From Nitrososphaerales archaeon (lineage in GTDB: Archaea; Thermoproteota; Nitrososphaeria; Nitrososphaerales; Gagatemarchaeaceae): a stretch of 41,248 nt of DNA. Positions 1 through 8,942 of the stretch are shown here, piece after piece. The notes under the pieces were generated by a model. It worked only from the letters and a program-made list of their open reading frames with translations, was not told the origin of the DNA and searched no databases. The position numbers were made by a program, and so were the translations under genes. The stretch covers positions 1-41,248 of the forward strand of contig JASHPA010000015.1 of assembly GCA_030038365.1 (NCBI GenBank), in the 5' to 3' direction. Within the stretch, counting starts at the first letter, position 1; the number at the start of each line of letters is the position of its first letter.

Positions 1-1
1 G

Positions 2-511
2 GAGCAGGAGGATTACGAATACATGATAAGGATGAAAACGGGTGCCCTGATAGGAGCCTCCTCGGCGAGCGGCGTCGTGGTCGGCGGAGGGCTCCATGAC
101 GACAAGCTGCTGGACATCGCTTTCTCCTCGGGGGAGTGGCTGGGAATGGCGTATCAGGTCCGGGATGACCTACTCGACATAATGAGCGACGAGCAGACCC
201 TTGGCAAGCCTGTTTTCGCCGACATAAAGGGAGGGAAGAAGAATGCAGTACTCATCCATGCCATGTCGAAGTCGTCCGAGGATGACAGGAGGTTCCTGCG
301 AGCGCTGCCCCACAGGAATGGACAATTCTCGGAGGCGGAAATCGACAGGGTAAGGGACCTTCTGGTAAGGCACGGTTCGGTCGAGTATGTGAGGGACTTG
401 TCAGCGCTATATGCTCAGAACAGCCTGAAGCTCGTCGAGACGGTAGAGATAGGCGACACCCGCAGAAAGCTGGCCGAACTATCCGAGTACTTGGTATCGA
501 GAAAATACTGA
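2..511 (+). CDS. Polyprenyl (geranylgeranyl-type) diphosphate synthase, C-terminal part
   Basis: This is the 3' part of a trans-isoprenyl diphosphate synthase; the open frame runs off the left edge of the window, so the first Asp-rich motif is not visible. The preserved part shows the second Asp-rich motif (YQVRDDLLDI) followed by GKPVFADIKGGKK, the usual layout of helices around the allylic diphosphate/Mg site, and the KTGAL segment just before it. Such enzymes chain IPP units onto DMAPP/FPP/GGPP; in archaea the main product feeds ether-lipid synthesis. The exact chain length cannot be read here, since the residues upstream of the first motif that set it are missing. Confidence 0.88.
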   Translation, partial: EQEDYEYMIRMKTGALIGASSASGVVVGGGLHDDKLLDIAFSSGEWLGMAYQVRDDLLDIMSDEQTLGKPVFADIKGGKKNAVLIHAMSKSSEDDRRFLRALPHRNGQFSEAEIDRVRDLLVRHGSVEYVRDLSALYAQNSLKLVETVEIGDTRRKLAELSEYLVSRKY

Positions 512-538
512 GACGCGAACGCTGCCCGCGGATGCCCT

Positions 539-985
539 TTACCTGCCGTGGATTACTTTCGACGCCGAAACCGACTTCTTGCCCTTGAATGACGCCCTAG
601 CAAGCATCCGATAGTAGCTCTCCTCTTCCAGAAGGGTCGGAGGGGGAGACCAGTGGTCACCCTGGTCATCTTCCTGATAGTTGAAGTAGACTCGCAGAGC
701 GATGTCCTCGAAGCCGGGCCCTCCGGTCCCGTAGTCTCTGTCCCAGTCCACCTGCCCGTCCGGAAATTCCTTCTCGAAGCTCCTCAGGAACTCGGGCAGC
801 CGGACCAGCCAGAATGGACGAACGCTGGAGACGAGACCGTCCTTCCAGTAGATCGGAATAACCACATCATCGATCACGCTACTCGACACCAGCTTCTCGA
901 CGCTCTCCTTGTCGGCTCCTACCGATAGGAGCGCCTTTTTCAGTGTCGCTGGATCTGAAGGTGCATCTGAAGTCTTTCGCGCCAA
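539..985 (-). CDS. Uncharacterised small acidic protein
   Basis: A 148-residue protein I do not recognise. It has a Lys/Ser-rich N-terminus, a central region rich in aromatic residues and acid (IPIYWKDG, VDWDRDYGTGGPGF, VYFNYQEDDQGDHW) and a basic C-terminus. There are no membrane segments and no Cys clusters. The TTG start at 985 is supported by an AT-rich box (ATTTATCC on the reverse strand, about 1012-1019) about 26 nt upstream, as expected for a leaderless archaeal transcript. It is convergent with the prenyl synthase gene. Opposite-strand reading frames here are shorter and lack such a promoter. Function unknown. Confidence 0.6.
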   Translation of the reverse strand: MARKTSDAPSDPATLKKALLSVGADKESVEKLVSSSVIDDVVIPIYWKDGLVSSVRPFWLVRLPEFLRSFEKEFPDGQVDWDRDYGTGGPGFEDIALRVYFNYQEDDQGDHWSPPPTLLEEESYYRMLARASFKGKKSVSASKVIHGR

Positions 986-1066
986 TCTCCCGAAACGTCA
1001 ATTCTTCCCCGGATAAATGATTATGCCCAGCGGTGGCGGTGTACCCGCGGGAATCTTCCATGCTCG

Positions 1067-1074
1067 TTATATAC
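1067..1074 (+). promoter_or_regulatory. TATA box of the 1103 zinc-ribbon gene
   Basis: TTATATAC centred about 26 nt before position 1097 puts the likely transcription start within a few bases of the TTG at 1103, giving an essentially leaderless message. Confidence 0.55.
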
Positions 1075-1102
1075 CATCGTGACCAATCAATTGTGAAGGT
1101 CG

Positions 1103-1483
1103 TTGCCTTCGGGCGATTGGGCGGAGGAACGTGACCCGCGCGCCAGCGATGACCATAAGTCACTCGGATTCGATGCGTACGCGAACTCAGACTGTGTGTA
1201 TTGCGCAGGAACTACTGAGAGGAAGACCGCCGAGATACTCTACATGTCCCTCAAGTGGGACTACTACTACTGCTACAAGTGCCGTGGCTGGTTCAAGCGG
1301 TACTACGGCGACAGGAAGGTGTTTCTGCCGGTCAGGGATGAGCGAGAAGTCAGGAGTCTCACCCAATCCTACATCGACCAAGTGCGATCGATCTATGAAC
1401 GCGGGTGGTTGTACGACAAGCTTGCTGGCCTCTGGCACACGGTAGGCCGGTGGTCGCACAAAACGAATCAGGATGGCGCCTGA
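1103..1483 (+). CDS. Small zinc-ribbon protein, function unknown
   Basis: A 126-residue protein with two CxxC knuckles (CVYC at about 31-34 and CYKC at about 57-60) separated by a 22-residue stretch, followed by an aromatic/basic segment (RGWFKRYYGDRK). This is the pattern of a zinc ribbon, a fold often used for nucleic-acid or protein binding. Only the TTG at 1103 can start the frame, since a stop lies three codons upstream; the TATA box at 1067-1074 fits it. Its 3' end overlaps the convergent gene at 1468-1836 by 16 bp. I cannot assign a family or partner. Confidence 0.6.
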   Translation: MPSGDWAEERDPRASDDHKSLGFDAYANSDCVYCAGTTERKTAEILYMSLKWDYYYCYKCRGWFKRYYGDRKVFLPVRDEREVRSLTQSYIDQVRSIYERGWLYDKLAGLWHTVGRWSHKTNQDGA

Positions 1484-1836
1484 CTACCGTAGAACTCCCA
1501 AATTTTCTGCTGCAACTTCCTCACGTACGCCTTCTCTGCCTGCGAAAGTCTGGGGTCCTGACACTTGCCAGCAGGTCGCCTTAGCTCCGGGGGAACATCA
1601 TCCCAGCAGAAGAAACCGCCGCCCGGATAACCGGTGTCCTTTCGTACAACTATCGCCGCGAACCCGGGCGCCCCTTTTCCAAATTCCTCCCGGTCCACCT
1701 CTCCGACCATCCCGAGCACGGTGTTTCCAGAGCTGCCGCGTGTGAGACCAAAACGCACCATCAACTGGCCGTACGTCACAGTCTCGCGTCTACGAGCCGC
1801 GGAGAGCAGCTCCTTTCGCATCTCGTCGACAGACAT
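1468..1836 (-). CDS. Small protein with an MGMT/ATL-like helical motif, function unknown
   Basis: A 122-residue soluble protein. The N-terminus contains TYGQLMVRFGL, resembling the YGELA helix-turn-helix entry of alkyltransferase-like (Ada/MGMT-type) domains, followed by VLGMVGEVDREE and a conserved-looking PGFAAIVVRKDTGYPGGGFF segment. There is no PCHR active-site cysteine motif, so it is not a methyltransferase. The latter pattern occurs in small bacterial and archaeal proteins sometimes linked to DNA transactions; this is a weak similarity noticed by eye. The ATG at 1836 has a TATA-like GTTTTTAGC about 26 nt upstream on its strand (1859-1867), so the transcript is probably leaderless. It is divergent from the YgjP-like gene. 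Confidence 0.65.
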   Translation of the reverse strand: MSVDEMRKELLSAARRRETVTYGQLMVRFGLTRGSSGNTVLGMVGEVDREEFGKGAPGFAAIVVRKDTGYPGGGFFCWDDVPPELRRPAGKCQDPRLSQAEKAYVRKLQQKIWEFYGSQAPS

Positions 1837-1850
1837 GGTTTTCTGAAGGC

Positions 1851-2618
1851 GTGCGGAAGCTAAAAACGGTTTCCACGCGACCGATAATTAGTTATTCAGG
1901 ATGCCAACGGGACCTCTTCACACTGCCGTCCGTCGAGATTGAAGGATATCGCATAGAGTACTTCGTGACCAGAGGCACGAGCAGGAGATACACGTACTTC
2001 CGGTTCGGTTCAGACAATAGGCTTGAGGTGGTCGTCCCCAGAGGAAGGACGATCGATGTCCGGTCAGCGATAATGAGCAGGGAGCGCTGGATTCTCAGAC
2101 GCTTCCAGCGGCTCGACGGCGACCCAAAGATATTCGACAAGGAGACCGTGATGTACCAAGGAAGGGCGCTCTCGCTCGTATTCGAAAAATCACTGGAAAA
2201 AGAGGAGCTCCTGCTCGAACCCCTTGCCGACCAGGTCGTCATCAGGGCGAGCGATACTTCCCGGATACCGGAGTTGATACGCAGGTGGTTCATCCGCGAA
2301 ACCTCTAGATACGTGATCGGGAAGCTGGGCGAGTTATCGGCAGGGATTCCTGTAAGGTACAAGAGGGCAGACGTCCGCCAAATGAAGAACTGGGGCTACT
2401 GCACCCGGGACGGCAGGCTCTCCTTCAGCTGGCAGCTCATAGCGCTCCCTGGCCCTCTCAGGGATTACGTCATCATGCACGAACTTGCACACCTCACAGA
2501 ATTCAACCACTCCGCGGCCTTCAAGAGGCGGCTGTCCGAGCTGTGCCCGGAGTACAGGGAGAGGGAGAAGGAGCTCGATAGGATTCTGCCGGGCAGTCTA
2601 GCAGGATACCTCGATTGA
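1851..2618 (+). CDS. YgjP/SprT-like (DUF45) zinc metallopeptidase-fold protein
   Basis: A 255-residue protein with the family pattern: N-terminal beta-rich part (EYFVTRGTSRRYTYFRF, VVVPRG), a middle helix, then KNWGYCTRDGRLSFSWQLIALP and the catalytic-type zinc motif HELAHLTEFNHSAAF (HExxH plus a downstream His), ending in a CPEYREREKELD helix. Family members of the YgjP group are small cytoplasmic HExxH proteins with poorly defined substrates. The GTG at 1851 is the only canonical start before the domain, but no good TATA box sits 26 nt before it; a box at 1859-1867 would instead place the transcript start near an in-frame ATA/ATT at 1884-1889, so the true start is uncertain. Confidence 0.82.
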   Translation: MRKLKTVSTRPIISYSGCQRDLFTLPSVEIEGYRIEYFVTRGTSRRYTYFRFGSDNRLEVVVPRGRTIDVRSAIMSRERWILRRFQRLDGDPKIFDKETVMYQGRALSLVFEKSLEKEELLLEPLADQVVIRASDTSRIPELIRRWFIRETSRYVIGKLGELSAGIPVRYKRADVRQMKNWGYCTRDGRLSFSWQLIALPGPLRDYVIMHELAHLTEFNHSAAFKRRLSELCPEYREREKELDRILPGSLAGYLD

Positions 2619-2660
2619 TCACGACCTGCTGCTACCTCCCGTGAACCTTGGTCGAGATTC

Positions 2661-2685
2661 TAAGCAATCTTGCAATAATTGCTTA
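2661..2685. repeat. Operator-like inverted repeat upstream of the ABC permease
   Basis: Perfect 8-bp arms TAAGCAAT (2661-2668) and ATTGCTTA (2678-2685) separated by 9 bp. It lies about 30-50 bp upstream of the TATA box at 2714-2721. The same half-site (AGCAAT/ATTGCT) recurs at 18116-18133 before glnA, with a 6-bp gap. Confidence 0.5.
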
Positions 2686-2713
2686 AAGATTTGGGAACGA
2701 TTTTGGAAACTCG

Positions 2714-2721
2714 TTATATTA
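2714..2721 (+). promoter_or_regulatory. TATA box of the MacB/FtsX-type permease operon
   Basis: TTATATTA centred about 33 nt before the ATG at 2751, in an AT-rich stretch just after the inverted repeat at 2661-2685. It predicts a very short leader. Confidence 0.6.
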
Positions 2722-2750
2722 TGTAGCGAGACAGGCCACTCAAGACACTA

Positions 2751-4040
2751 ATGTCGTCGCTGAATCTGGCCGTGAGGAGCCTTCGTCGCCGTAGGACCAG
2801 GACAATTCTCACGGTCTCGGGGATTGTGATCGGTGTGGCGATGATACTAGTCCTGCTTTCTATTTCGGCGGGAGCTTCGACACAGACGAACGGGCTGCTC
2901 AGGAATGCTCTCGGTGCACAGATTACCGTAGTCAACGCGACTACTCCCACATTCCCTGGATTTACCGGCAACTTTACTGGCTTTAGTTTTACGGGCGGCG
3001 GTCCTCCATCTGGATCGGGAGGGAGTAATCCTGGAGGATTCGCGCAGTTCTTCGGCGGCGGGAACACGCTGAATGAGTCCTTGGTTACCAAGATTGATGC
3101 CATCTCGGGGGTGTACGCAACTTCACCTGAACTTGACACAACGGGTTACGTCAATGGGAACTCCGTCCTCCTCGACGGAATAGACCCGAGCACCTATTCC
3201 TCGGTCACCAATGGAATCGATATCAGTAGCGGGTCCATGTTCAGTTCCTCATCGGCAAGCAATAGCATAATTCTGTCTAGTGCCCTCGCGACCAATCTAG
3301 GAGTATCTGTCGGCTCGACCGTTGCTGTGGGCGTGAATTCGACGGGCGGGGCAAGCTACACTGTCACCGGAATCTATACCCCGACGAACTCCGCCTTCGG
3401 CGCCGCTTCGAGGTCGGCATACATTCCAATTTCGGCAGCACAGGCAATCAGCGGCGACTCGAATGAGGTGACAGAGATCTACGTGAAGGCGGATACCCCG
3501 AGCCTCGTCAACTCGGTTGCATCGCTCATCGACTCCGAGATATCTGGGGTCACGGCGAACACGGCGTCATCGATAACCGTAGCATCCAGCCTGAGCGGCA
3601 CACTCAGCACGCTCTTCATCGTAATAGGAGTCGTGGCGCTGATCGCAGGAGCCTTCGGCGTAATCAACACAATGATGATGTCAATAAGCGAGCGGACGAG
3701 AGAGGTCGGGACTCTCCGCGCCATCGGCGCGCAGAAACAGACGGTCATGAAGATCTTCATGAGCGAGGCGTTCATGATAGGTATAATCGGCGCTGTAGCA
3801 GGCGTGGTCGTCGGGCTCATCGTCTCCGTTGCACTCCCCTCCATCACCGGCTCAGGAGCAGCGGGTGCCGCAGGTAGGTTCGCCGGAGCCTCGCTCATCA
3901 GCAGCCTGAACACTTCGATAACACCCGAGAACGTGCTTCTGAGCCTTGCGCTCGGCATCATCGTCGGGACTCTGGCTGGAATCTACCCAGCGTGGCGTGC
4001 ATCGAGAATGGACCCGGTGGAGGCGCTAAGGCATGTCTGA
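2751..4040 (+). CDS. MacB/FtsX-type ABC transporter permease
   Basis: A 429-residue permease of the MacB/LolCE/FtsX group. A basic N-terminus (RSLRRRRTRT) leads into membrane helix 1 (about 18-40), then a large Ser/Thr/Gly-rich external domain (about 45-280), then three helices (about 283-306, 335-360 and 392-412). The classic cytoplasmic coupling segment is present after helix 2 (SERTREVGTLRAIGAQ), and the C-terminus ends with YPAWRASRMDPVEALRHV, a family hallmark. The proteins form a complex with the ATPase encoded next (8-bp overlap) and typically move lipophilic compounds, antibiotics or peptides out of the cell or act as mechanotransmitters. Substrate unknown. A palindrome upstream suggests regulated expression. 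Confidence 0.92.
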   Translation: MSSLNLAVRSLRRRRTRTILTVSGIVIGVAMILVLLSISAGASTQTNGLLRNALGAQITVVNATTPTFPGFTGNFTGFSFTGGGPPSGSGGSNPGGFAQFFGGGNTLNESLVTKIDAISGVYATSPELDTTGYVNGNSVLLDGIDPSTYSSVTNGIDISSGSMFSSSSASNSIILSSALATNLGVSVGSTVAVGVNSTGGASYTVTGIYTPTNSAFGAASRSAYIPISAAQAISGDSNEVTEIYVKADTPSLVNSVASLIDSEISGVTANTASSITVASSLSGTLSTLFIVIGVVALIAGAFGVINTMMMSISERTREVGTLRAIGAQKQTVMKIFMSEAFMIGIIGAVAGVVVGLIVSVALPSITGSGAAGAAGRFAGASLISSLNTSITPENVLLSLALGIIVGTLAGIYPAWRASRMDPVEALRHV

Positions 4041-4782
4041 GATGGCAGTGAAGACCGCAGGACTCGCTAAGAGCTATAATCGCGGGAAGGAATCGGTTCA
4101 GGCCCTCAGAGGAGTAGACGTAGAGATAAGGAAAGGGGAGACACTAGCCATAGTGGGCAGGTCGGGGTCTGGAAAGACCACGCTGTTGAACCTAATCGCG
4201 GGTCTCGACAAGCCTACTGGAGGAAAGATTCTGGTCGACGAAACGAACCTCCGGGAACTCAGCGACCATGATATGACCGCGTTCAGACTGAAGAACATCG
4301 GTTTCATCTTCCAGTTCTACAACCTTAACCCAACACTCTCCGCGCTGGAGAACGTGGAGGTCCCGATGTCCCTAGCTGGAATGCCAAGCGCGGAGCGGCG
4401 TGAGAGGGCCATCGAGCTCCTCACTTCCGTAGGACTTCAGGCGAGGACGAGCCACACGCCCGACCAGATGAGCGGTGGAGAGCAACAGAGGGTGGCTGTA
4501 GCTAGGGCCCTCGCCAACAAACCACAGATACTCCTTGGCGACGAGCCTACGGGTGACCTCGACTCGAAATCTACCAAGGCTCTCATGGATCTGCTCAGAT
4601 CGCTCAGGAAAGATACGGGCATGACCATGGTCTTCGTGACCCACGACCCATTGGTCGTCTCTCGTTGTGACCGGGCGATCGCACTCAGAGATGGCAAGCT
4701 CGTGCAGGAGCTCTCCAGAAGTGATATCGAGAAGGCGAGAATCGGCACCATGGAGAACGAAGTGCTCGAAGGCGTTTACTGA
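4033..4782 (+). CDS. ABC transporter ATP-binding protein, MacB/LolD type
   Basis: A 249-residue ATPase with Walker A GRSGSGKTT (about 42-50), a Q-loop region ending FIFQFYNLNPTLSALENV, signature MSGGEQQRVAVARAL, Walker B ILLGDEPTGDLDSKS and the switch His in VTHDP. The wording NLNPTLSALENVEVP and DLDSKST is typical of the LolD/FtsE/MacB ATPase group that partners with FtsX-type permeases, and the gene overlaps the permease by 8 bp (ATGTCTGA), so the pair is almost certainly one transporter. Confidence 0.94.
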   Translation: MSEMAVKTAGLAKSYNRGKESVQALRGVDVEIRKGETLAIVGRSGSGKTTLLNLIAGLDKPTGGKILVDETNLRELSDHDMTAFRLKNIGFIFQFYNLNPTLSALENVEVPMSLAGMPSAERRERAIELLTSVGLQARTSHTPDQMSGGEQQRVAVARALANKPQILLGDEPTGDLDSKSTKALMDLLRSLRKDTGMTMVFVTHDPLVVSRCDRAIALRDGKLVQELSRSDIEKARIGTMENEVLEGVY

Positions 4783-4815
4783 ACTAAGCTCGTGAGCTCG
4801 TCACCCCTTACCTAT

Positions 4816-4824
4816 CCTTAAATC
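4816..4824 (+). promoter_or_regulatory. TATA box of the YyaL-type gene
   Basis: The CCTTAAATC stretch lies about 30 nt before the ATG at 4852, at the spacing seen for other leaderless genes in this window. Confidence 0.45.
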
Positions 4825-4851
4825 GGAGCCTAGGGCCGAACCGGGTCTGGC

Positions 4852-6894
4852 ATGGCCTCCGACAGGAAACCAAATCGGCTCGCGGACGAAAAGAGTCCCT
4901 ACCTCCTGCAGCACGCCTACAACCCTGTGGGCTGGTACCCGTGGGGTGCCGAGGCACTCGGGAAGGCCAAGTCGGAGGGCAAGCCCATCTTCCTCAGTAT
5001 AGGTTACTCCACATGCCACTGGTGCCACGTGATGGAGAAGGAATCATTCGAGAACGAGCGCATCGCGAAGATGCTCAACGAGAGATTCATCCCCATCAAG
5101 GTCGACAGGGAAGAGCGTCCTGACATAGATGAGATCTACATGAAGGCGGTAATAGCCATGCATGGGCAGGGTGGCTGGCCCCTCTCCGTCTTCCTCACGC
5201 CTGATCTGAAGCCATTCTACGGGGGCACATATTTCCCACCCATTCCGAGTCACGGGCTGCCTAGTTTCCCCCAAGTTCTCGAATTCGTCTCAGACCTGTG
5301 GACGAACAAGAAGGACGAGATCATCAAGGATTCTGACGAGATCGTCAGGGTCCTCCAGGAGAGCTACACCTCTCAAGGTCGTGACCACCTCTCGAAGTCG
5401 ATTCTCGACGAGGCCTATGTCCAGCTCATCTCGTCCCTCGACGAACAGTACGGCGGGTTTGGCCCTGCGCCGAAGTTTCCGGTCCCGACCTACACCGAAT
5501 TCCTGCTGCGCTACTACCGAAGGAACCGCAAGGAGCCTGCCCTCAAGGCAGCGAAGAGAACGCTGCAATCAATTGCCGCGGGCGGCATACACGACCATCT
5601 AGGGGGCGGCTTCCATCGGTATTCAACGGACAGGTTCTGGCTCATTCCCCACTTCGAGAAGATGCTGTACGACAACGCCCAACTCGCACGAGCGTTTCTG
5701 GAGACGTATCAGCTCACGACAGATAATTCCTTCCTTGAGCCGGCTATTGACACTCTCGAGTGGATGCTGAGAGAGATGAAGAGCCCCGAGGGTGGCTTCT
5801 ACTCGGCGCAGGACGCGGACACACGCGACGGAGAGGGCTACTACTATACTTGGACGCCCGAGGAGGTGGCCCAGGTCGTCGGCAAGCAAGAGGCGACGGT
5901 GTTCGACGAACTCTTCGGGGTCACCACCGAGGGCAACTTTGAGGGAGGACGGTCTATACTTCACGTGAGCTCGCCCGTCGAGCGCGTAGCGTCAAAGAAC
6001 GGCTTGGAAACGGGAGCTGTCGACCGACTTGTTACCGAAGCCAAGACGAAACTGCTTGCTGCTCGACTGAAGAGGGCGCACCCCAGCACAGATGACAAGA
6101 TCATCGCCTCGTGGAACGGCCTTGCGATCTCAGCGCTTGCCGTAGCCTATCAAGTGACCGGAGAGCAGCGGTATCTCGATGGAGCTCGCGGTGCTGCAGA
6201 TTTTGTGCTTAGCAAGCTAGTGAAGAATGGTCGATTGCTGAGGCGCTATAGGGATGGGGATGCAGCATTCGATGGCGCGCTCGACGACTACGCGCTCGTA
6301 GCGGCCGCGTTGCTCGACCTTTACGAAACCACTTTCGAGGGGCCTTGGCTGAGTCAGGCGGTGAACCTTACCGAGAAGATGGTCGAATTCTTCTGGGATC
6401 CTGAGTCTGGCGGGTTCACGAACTCGTCGGGAGGTCTCCTACTGAAGGTCAAGGAGGCGTACGACGGACCGACCCCATCGGGCAATTCCGCGGCAGCTCT
6501 GACGCTCCTTCGGCTGTCCAATCTTACGGGTCGGGAAGACTACAGGGCTAAGGCAGAGAAGACGATGAAATTCTTCGCGGACGCGATGGAGTCGTCGCCC
6601 ACTTCCCATACCTACATGATGTGTGCCCTCGACTTTTGGCTGGGTTCGCGCGAGATAGTCCTCGCAGGAATCAAGAACAACCCCGAGTCGCGTCAGGTGA
6701 TGGCGGAGATTCGCAAGAGATTCCTCCCGGACATGGTCCTTGCTGTCCCGGACGACTCCGTCTCTGAGCTCGAGTCGCTCACCCAGGGGAAGACCAGTAT
6801 CGACGGGAAGCCGACGATCTACATATGCCAGAACTTCGCGTGCCGGAGTCCCATAACCCAGCTCGACTCATTGAAGACGGCACTAGATGCCTGA
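4852..6894 (+). CDS. YyaL/SPATA20-type protein: thioredoxin-fold (DUF255) plus six-hairpin glycosidase-like domain
   Basis: At 680 residues this has the full length of the family. The N-terminal thioredoxin-like DUF255 domain shows [18 protein letters not shown] and the redox-type motif [14 protein letters not shown] (CxxC at about 54-57), then [14 protein letters not shown] and [18 protein letters not shown]. The rest is an alpha/alpha-barrel region ([58 protein letters not shown]). It is a widespread cytoplasmic family whose biochemical role is not settled; a thiol-dependent role is plausible. The downstream NAD-kinase-fold gene overlaps by 8 bp (ATGCCTGA), so the two are translationally coupled. 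Confidence 0.93.
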   Translation: MASDRKPNRLADEKSPYLLQHAYNPVGWYPWGAEALGKAKSEGKPIFLSIGYSTCHWCHVMEKESFENERIAKMLNERFIPIKVDREERPDIDEIYMKAVIAMHGQGGWPLSVFLTPDLKPFYGGTYFPPIPSHGLPSFPQVLEFVSDLWTNKKDEIIKDSDEIVRVLQESYTSQGRDHLSKSILDEAYVQLISSLDEQYGGFGPAPKFPVPTYTEFLLRYYRRNRKEPALKAAKRTLQSIAAGGIHDHLGGGFHRYSTDRFWLIPHFEKMLYDNAQLARAFLETYQLTTDNSFLEPAIDTLEWMLREMKSPEGGFYSAQDADTRDGEGYYYTWTPEEVAQVVGKQEATVFDELFGVTTEGNFEGGRSILHVSSPVERVASKNGLETGAVDRLVTEAKTKLLAARLKRAHPSTDDKIIASWNGLAISALAVAYQVTGEQRYLDGARGAADFVLSKLVKNGRLLRRYRDGDAAFDGALDDYALVAAALLDLYETTFEGPWLSQAVNLTEKMVEFFWDPESGGFTNSSGGLLLKVKEAYDGPTPSGNSAAALTLLRLSNLTGREDYRAKAEKTMKFFADAMESSPTSHTYMMCALDFWLGSREIVLAGIKNNPESRQVMAEIRKRFLPDMVLAVPDDSVSELESLTQGKTSIDGKPTIYICQNFACRSPITQLDSLKTALDA

Positions 6895-7723
6895 GGACAT
6901 CGAAGAGGAGACAACAACGAAGGCTATCATCCTCACAGACCCGGAGAGACCCAAGGCTCGGAAGGAAGACGTGATCCCGATGTTGGACAAGGCAGGTATC
7001 GGTTTCGCAGGTCGGGGCGCAGACTTCGGGGTGGTCGTCGGCGGGGATGGCATATTCAGCCACTATGGTCGGCTCATCTCCATCCCGCTTCTCTTCGTCA
7101 GCGTCAGGTCCAGCGAGTCCACGGCTTCGAAGGGCTACCTCGCTGAGGTCAACCTACACGACCTTCCGCAGGCTCTAGAAGAGATTGCTCGGGGAGAGTA
7201 TCACGAACTCGAATACAGGAGGCTTCAGGTTTCGATGAACGGCACCATCAAAGGCGATATCTTCACCGACGTCTATCTCGAGAAGGGCGCGGACAGCAAC
7301 TGCTTGAGATACCGAATCGATGTGCATGGCAAAGGTGCGAGCTTCACCGAGTCAGCCATAGCCAATGGCATCATAGCCTGCACGAGCGCTGGCTCGACCG
7401 GCTACTACTCCTACGTCGACAAGCTGCAGAACGGCGGCAGCTTCAAGGCTGAACAGTTCACGAAGATAGACGCGGACCAGATAGGAATCTGCCATATAGC
7501 TCCCGTCTACACAAAGAGGGATGGCACTGGGGAGACGCCACTCAGGTACACGCTGCCTTGGGGAGCTAGAGTGAGGATCACTCTCACGAGGGACGCCGAT
7601 GCACGCCTCTTCGGTCTCACGAGGTCCAGGAAGGGGATACGGACAAGAGTGGGGGATTATGTGGACTTGGCTCCCAGCAAAGCCAAAACGCGGGTGCTCA
7701 AGCTCGGATCTGGCCATAGGTGA
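6887..7723 (+). CDS. Diverged NAD-kinase-fold protein
   Basis: A 278-residue protein. [15 protein letters not shown] matches the GGDG nucleotide-binding motif of the ATP-NAD kinase/diacylglycerol kinase superfamily and [12 protein letters not shown] matches the NAD-kinase TPTGSTAY motif. The substrate loop following GGDG ([14 protein letters not shown], then KGYLAEV) departs from the usual GxNxGxLGFL, so phosphorylation of NAD is likely but not certain; an alternative substrate is possible. A bona fide NAD kinase makes NADP from NAD and ATP. The start overlaps the preceding stop by 8 bp, and the 3' end overlaps thrC (opposite strand) by 26 bp. Confidence 0.72.
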   Translation: MPEDIEEETTTKAIILTDPERPKARKEDVIPMLDKAGIGFAGRGADFGVVVGGDGIFSHYGRLISIPLLFVSVRSSESTASKGYLAEVNLHDLPQALEEIARGEYHELEYRRLQVSMNGTIKGDIFTDVYLEKGADSNCLRYRIDVHGKGASFTESAIANGIIACTSAGSTGYYSYVDKLQNGGSFKAEQFTKIDADQIGICHIAPVYTKRDGTGETPLRYTLPWGARVRITLTRDADARLFGLTRSRKGIRTRVGDYVDLAPSKAKTRVLKLGSGHR

Positions 7724-8942
7724 GCTCGCGGAAGAGTTCGACGAGTTTCTTTCCGTCCGACGCGACCGGCGTCGAGTCGATGTCCACATGAATCGACTCC
7801 TGATCCTTGAGTCCATTCCCGGTCGCCACGCATACGATTAGTGAATCCCGCTCCAGTTTAGCACCGATTTCGGTCAGTGCGGCGATAGGTGTCGCGCTGG
7901 CCGGCTCGACGAACAGTCCTTCCCTTGATGCGAGGAGCTTCCTCGCAGCAATTATCTGCTCGTCAGAGACCGTGAGAACCATGCCCTGCGATTCCCTCAG
8001 GGCCGCCAGGGCTTTCTTTGACGATGCGGGGTTGCCAATCCGTATCGCCGACGCGACCGTCTGGGGGTTCTGTACGGGGGTTATTGCATCGCTTCCTCTC
8101 CAGAACGCCTTGGCTATAGGCGCAGCCCCCTCGGCCTGGACTCCTACCATCCTAGGTACTTTGTCGGTTATCCCGCAGAGCCTGAGCTCCTTGAACCCCT
8201 TCCAGATCGCGCTTATGTTCCCGGCATTTCCGACCGGAAGCACAAGATAATCCGGAACCATGAACCCGAGCTGCTCGTAGACTTCAAAGGCAAGCGTCTT
8301 CTGTCCCTCGAGCCTGTATGGGTTGACCGAATTCATTATAGCAAATTCGGGCAGTCCAGAGATGGACTGGAGCAGAATCTCGAGAGCGTCATCGAAGGTC
8401 CCTTCCGTCCTCACTATTTTCGCGCCATAAACGACCGCTTGCACCATCTTGCCTGACGCGACCTTTCCCGATGGCAGGATTATCGCTGCGGCCTTGCCCG
8501 CTCTGGCCGCGTAGGCAGACATCGAGGCCGAGGTGTTGCCAGTAGATGCACAGACGAGGACGCGCGCCCCGCTCTGCACCGCTCTCGTGACGGCAACCGT
8601 CATACCTCTATCCTTGAACGACGCGGTAGGATTCTGCCCTTCGTTCTTGACATAGAGATTTCCGGACGAGGTCTCCTTCCCGATGTTTCTCGTCCTTACC
8701 AGGGGCGTCCCTCCTTCGAGGAGTGAGACGGGGCTGACCTCCTGCACGATGGGGAGAAGCACCCTGAAGCGCCAGACTCCTTCACCCGACTTGGCGAATA
8801 GCTCGTTGCGGGACACAGTGTACTCCTTCTTGACAGCCTCAAGCAGTCCACCGCAGTTGGAGCAGAAGTATCCGGGCGGATCCTGTTCGAAGACGGTCTC
8901 ACAGTCGATGCAGTTCAGCGTCCAGCCGGCGGTTACCTTCAA
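7698..8942 (-). CDS. thrC: Threonine synthase
   Basis: A 414-residue PLP enzyme converting O-phosphohomoserine to threonine. The N-terminus carries a zinc-ribbon-like motif (NCIDCETVF, then FCSNCGG) as in many archaeal threonine synthases; the PLP lysine lies in NPTASFKDRGMTVAV, phosphate-binding in VCASTGNTSASMSAYAARAGK, and the C-terminus has VEPASATPIAAL and VCVATGNGLKD. I start it at the TTG at 8942 (KVTAGWTLNCIDC), which overlaps the thrB stop as TTGA; the same open frame extends upstream to 9098 but that part lies inside thrB and does not resemble the family. It is coupled with thrB. Confidence 0.93.
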   Translation of the reverse strand: MKVTAGWTLNCIDCETVFEQDPPGYFCSNCGGLLEAVKKEYTVSRNELFAKSGEGVWRFRVLLPIVQEVSPVSLLEGGTPLVRTRNIGKETSSGNLYVKNEGQNPTASFKDRGMTVAVTRAVQSGARVLVCASTGNTSASMSAYAARAGKAAAIILPSGKVASGKMVQAVVYGAKIVRTEGTFDDALEILLQSISGLPEFAIMNSVNPYRLEGQKTLAFEVYEQLGFMVPDYLVLPVGNAGNISAIWKGFKELRLCGITDKVPRMVGVQAEGAAPIAKAFWRGSDAITPVQNPQTVASAIRIGNPASSKKALAALRESQGMVLTVSDEQIIAARKLLASREGLFVEPASATPIAALTEIGAKLERDSLIVCVATGNGLKDQESIHVDIDSTPVASDGKKLVELFRELTYGQIRA

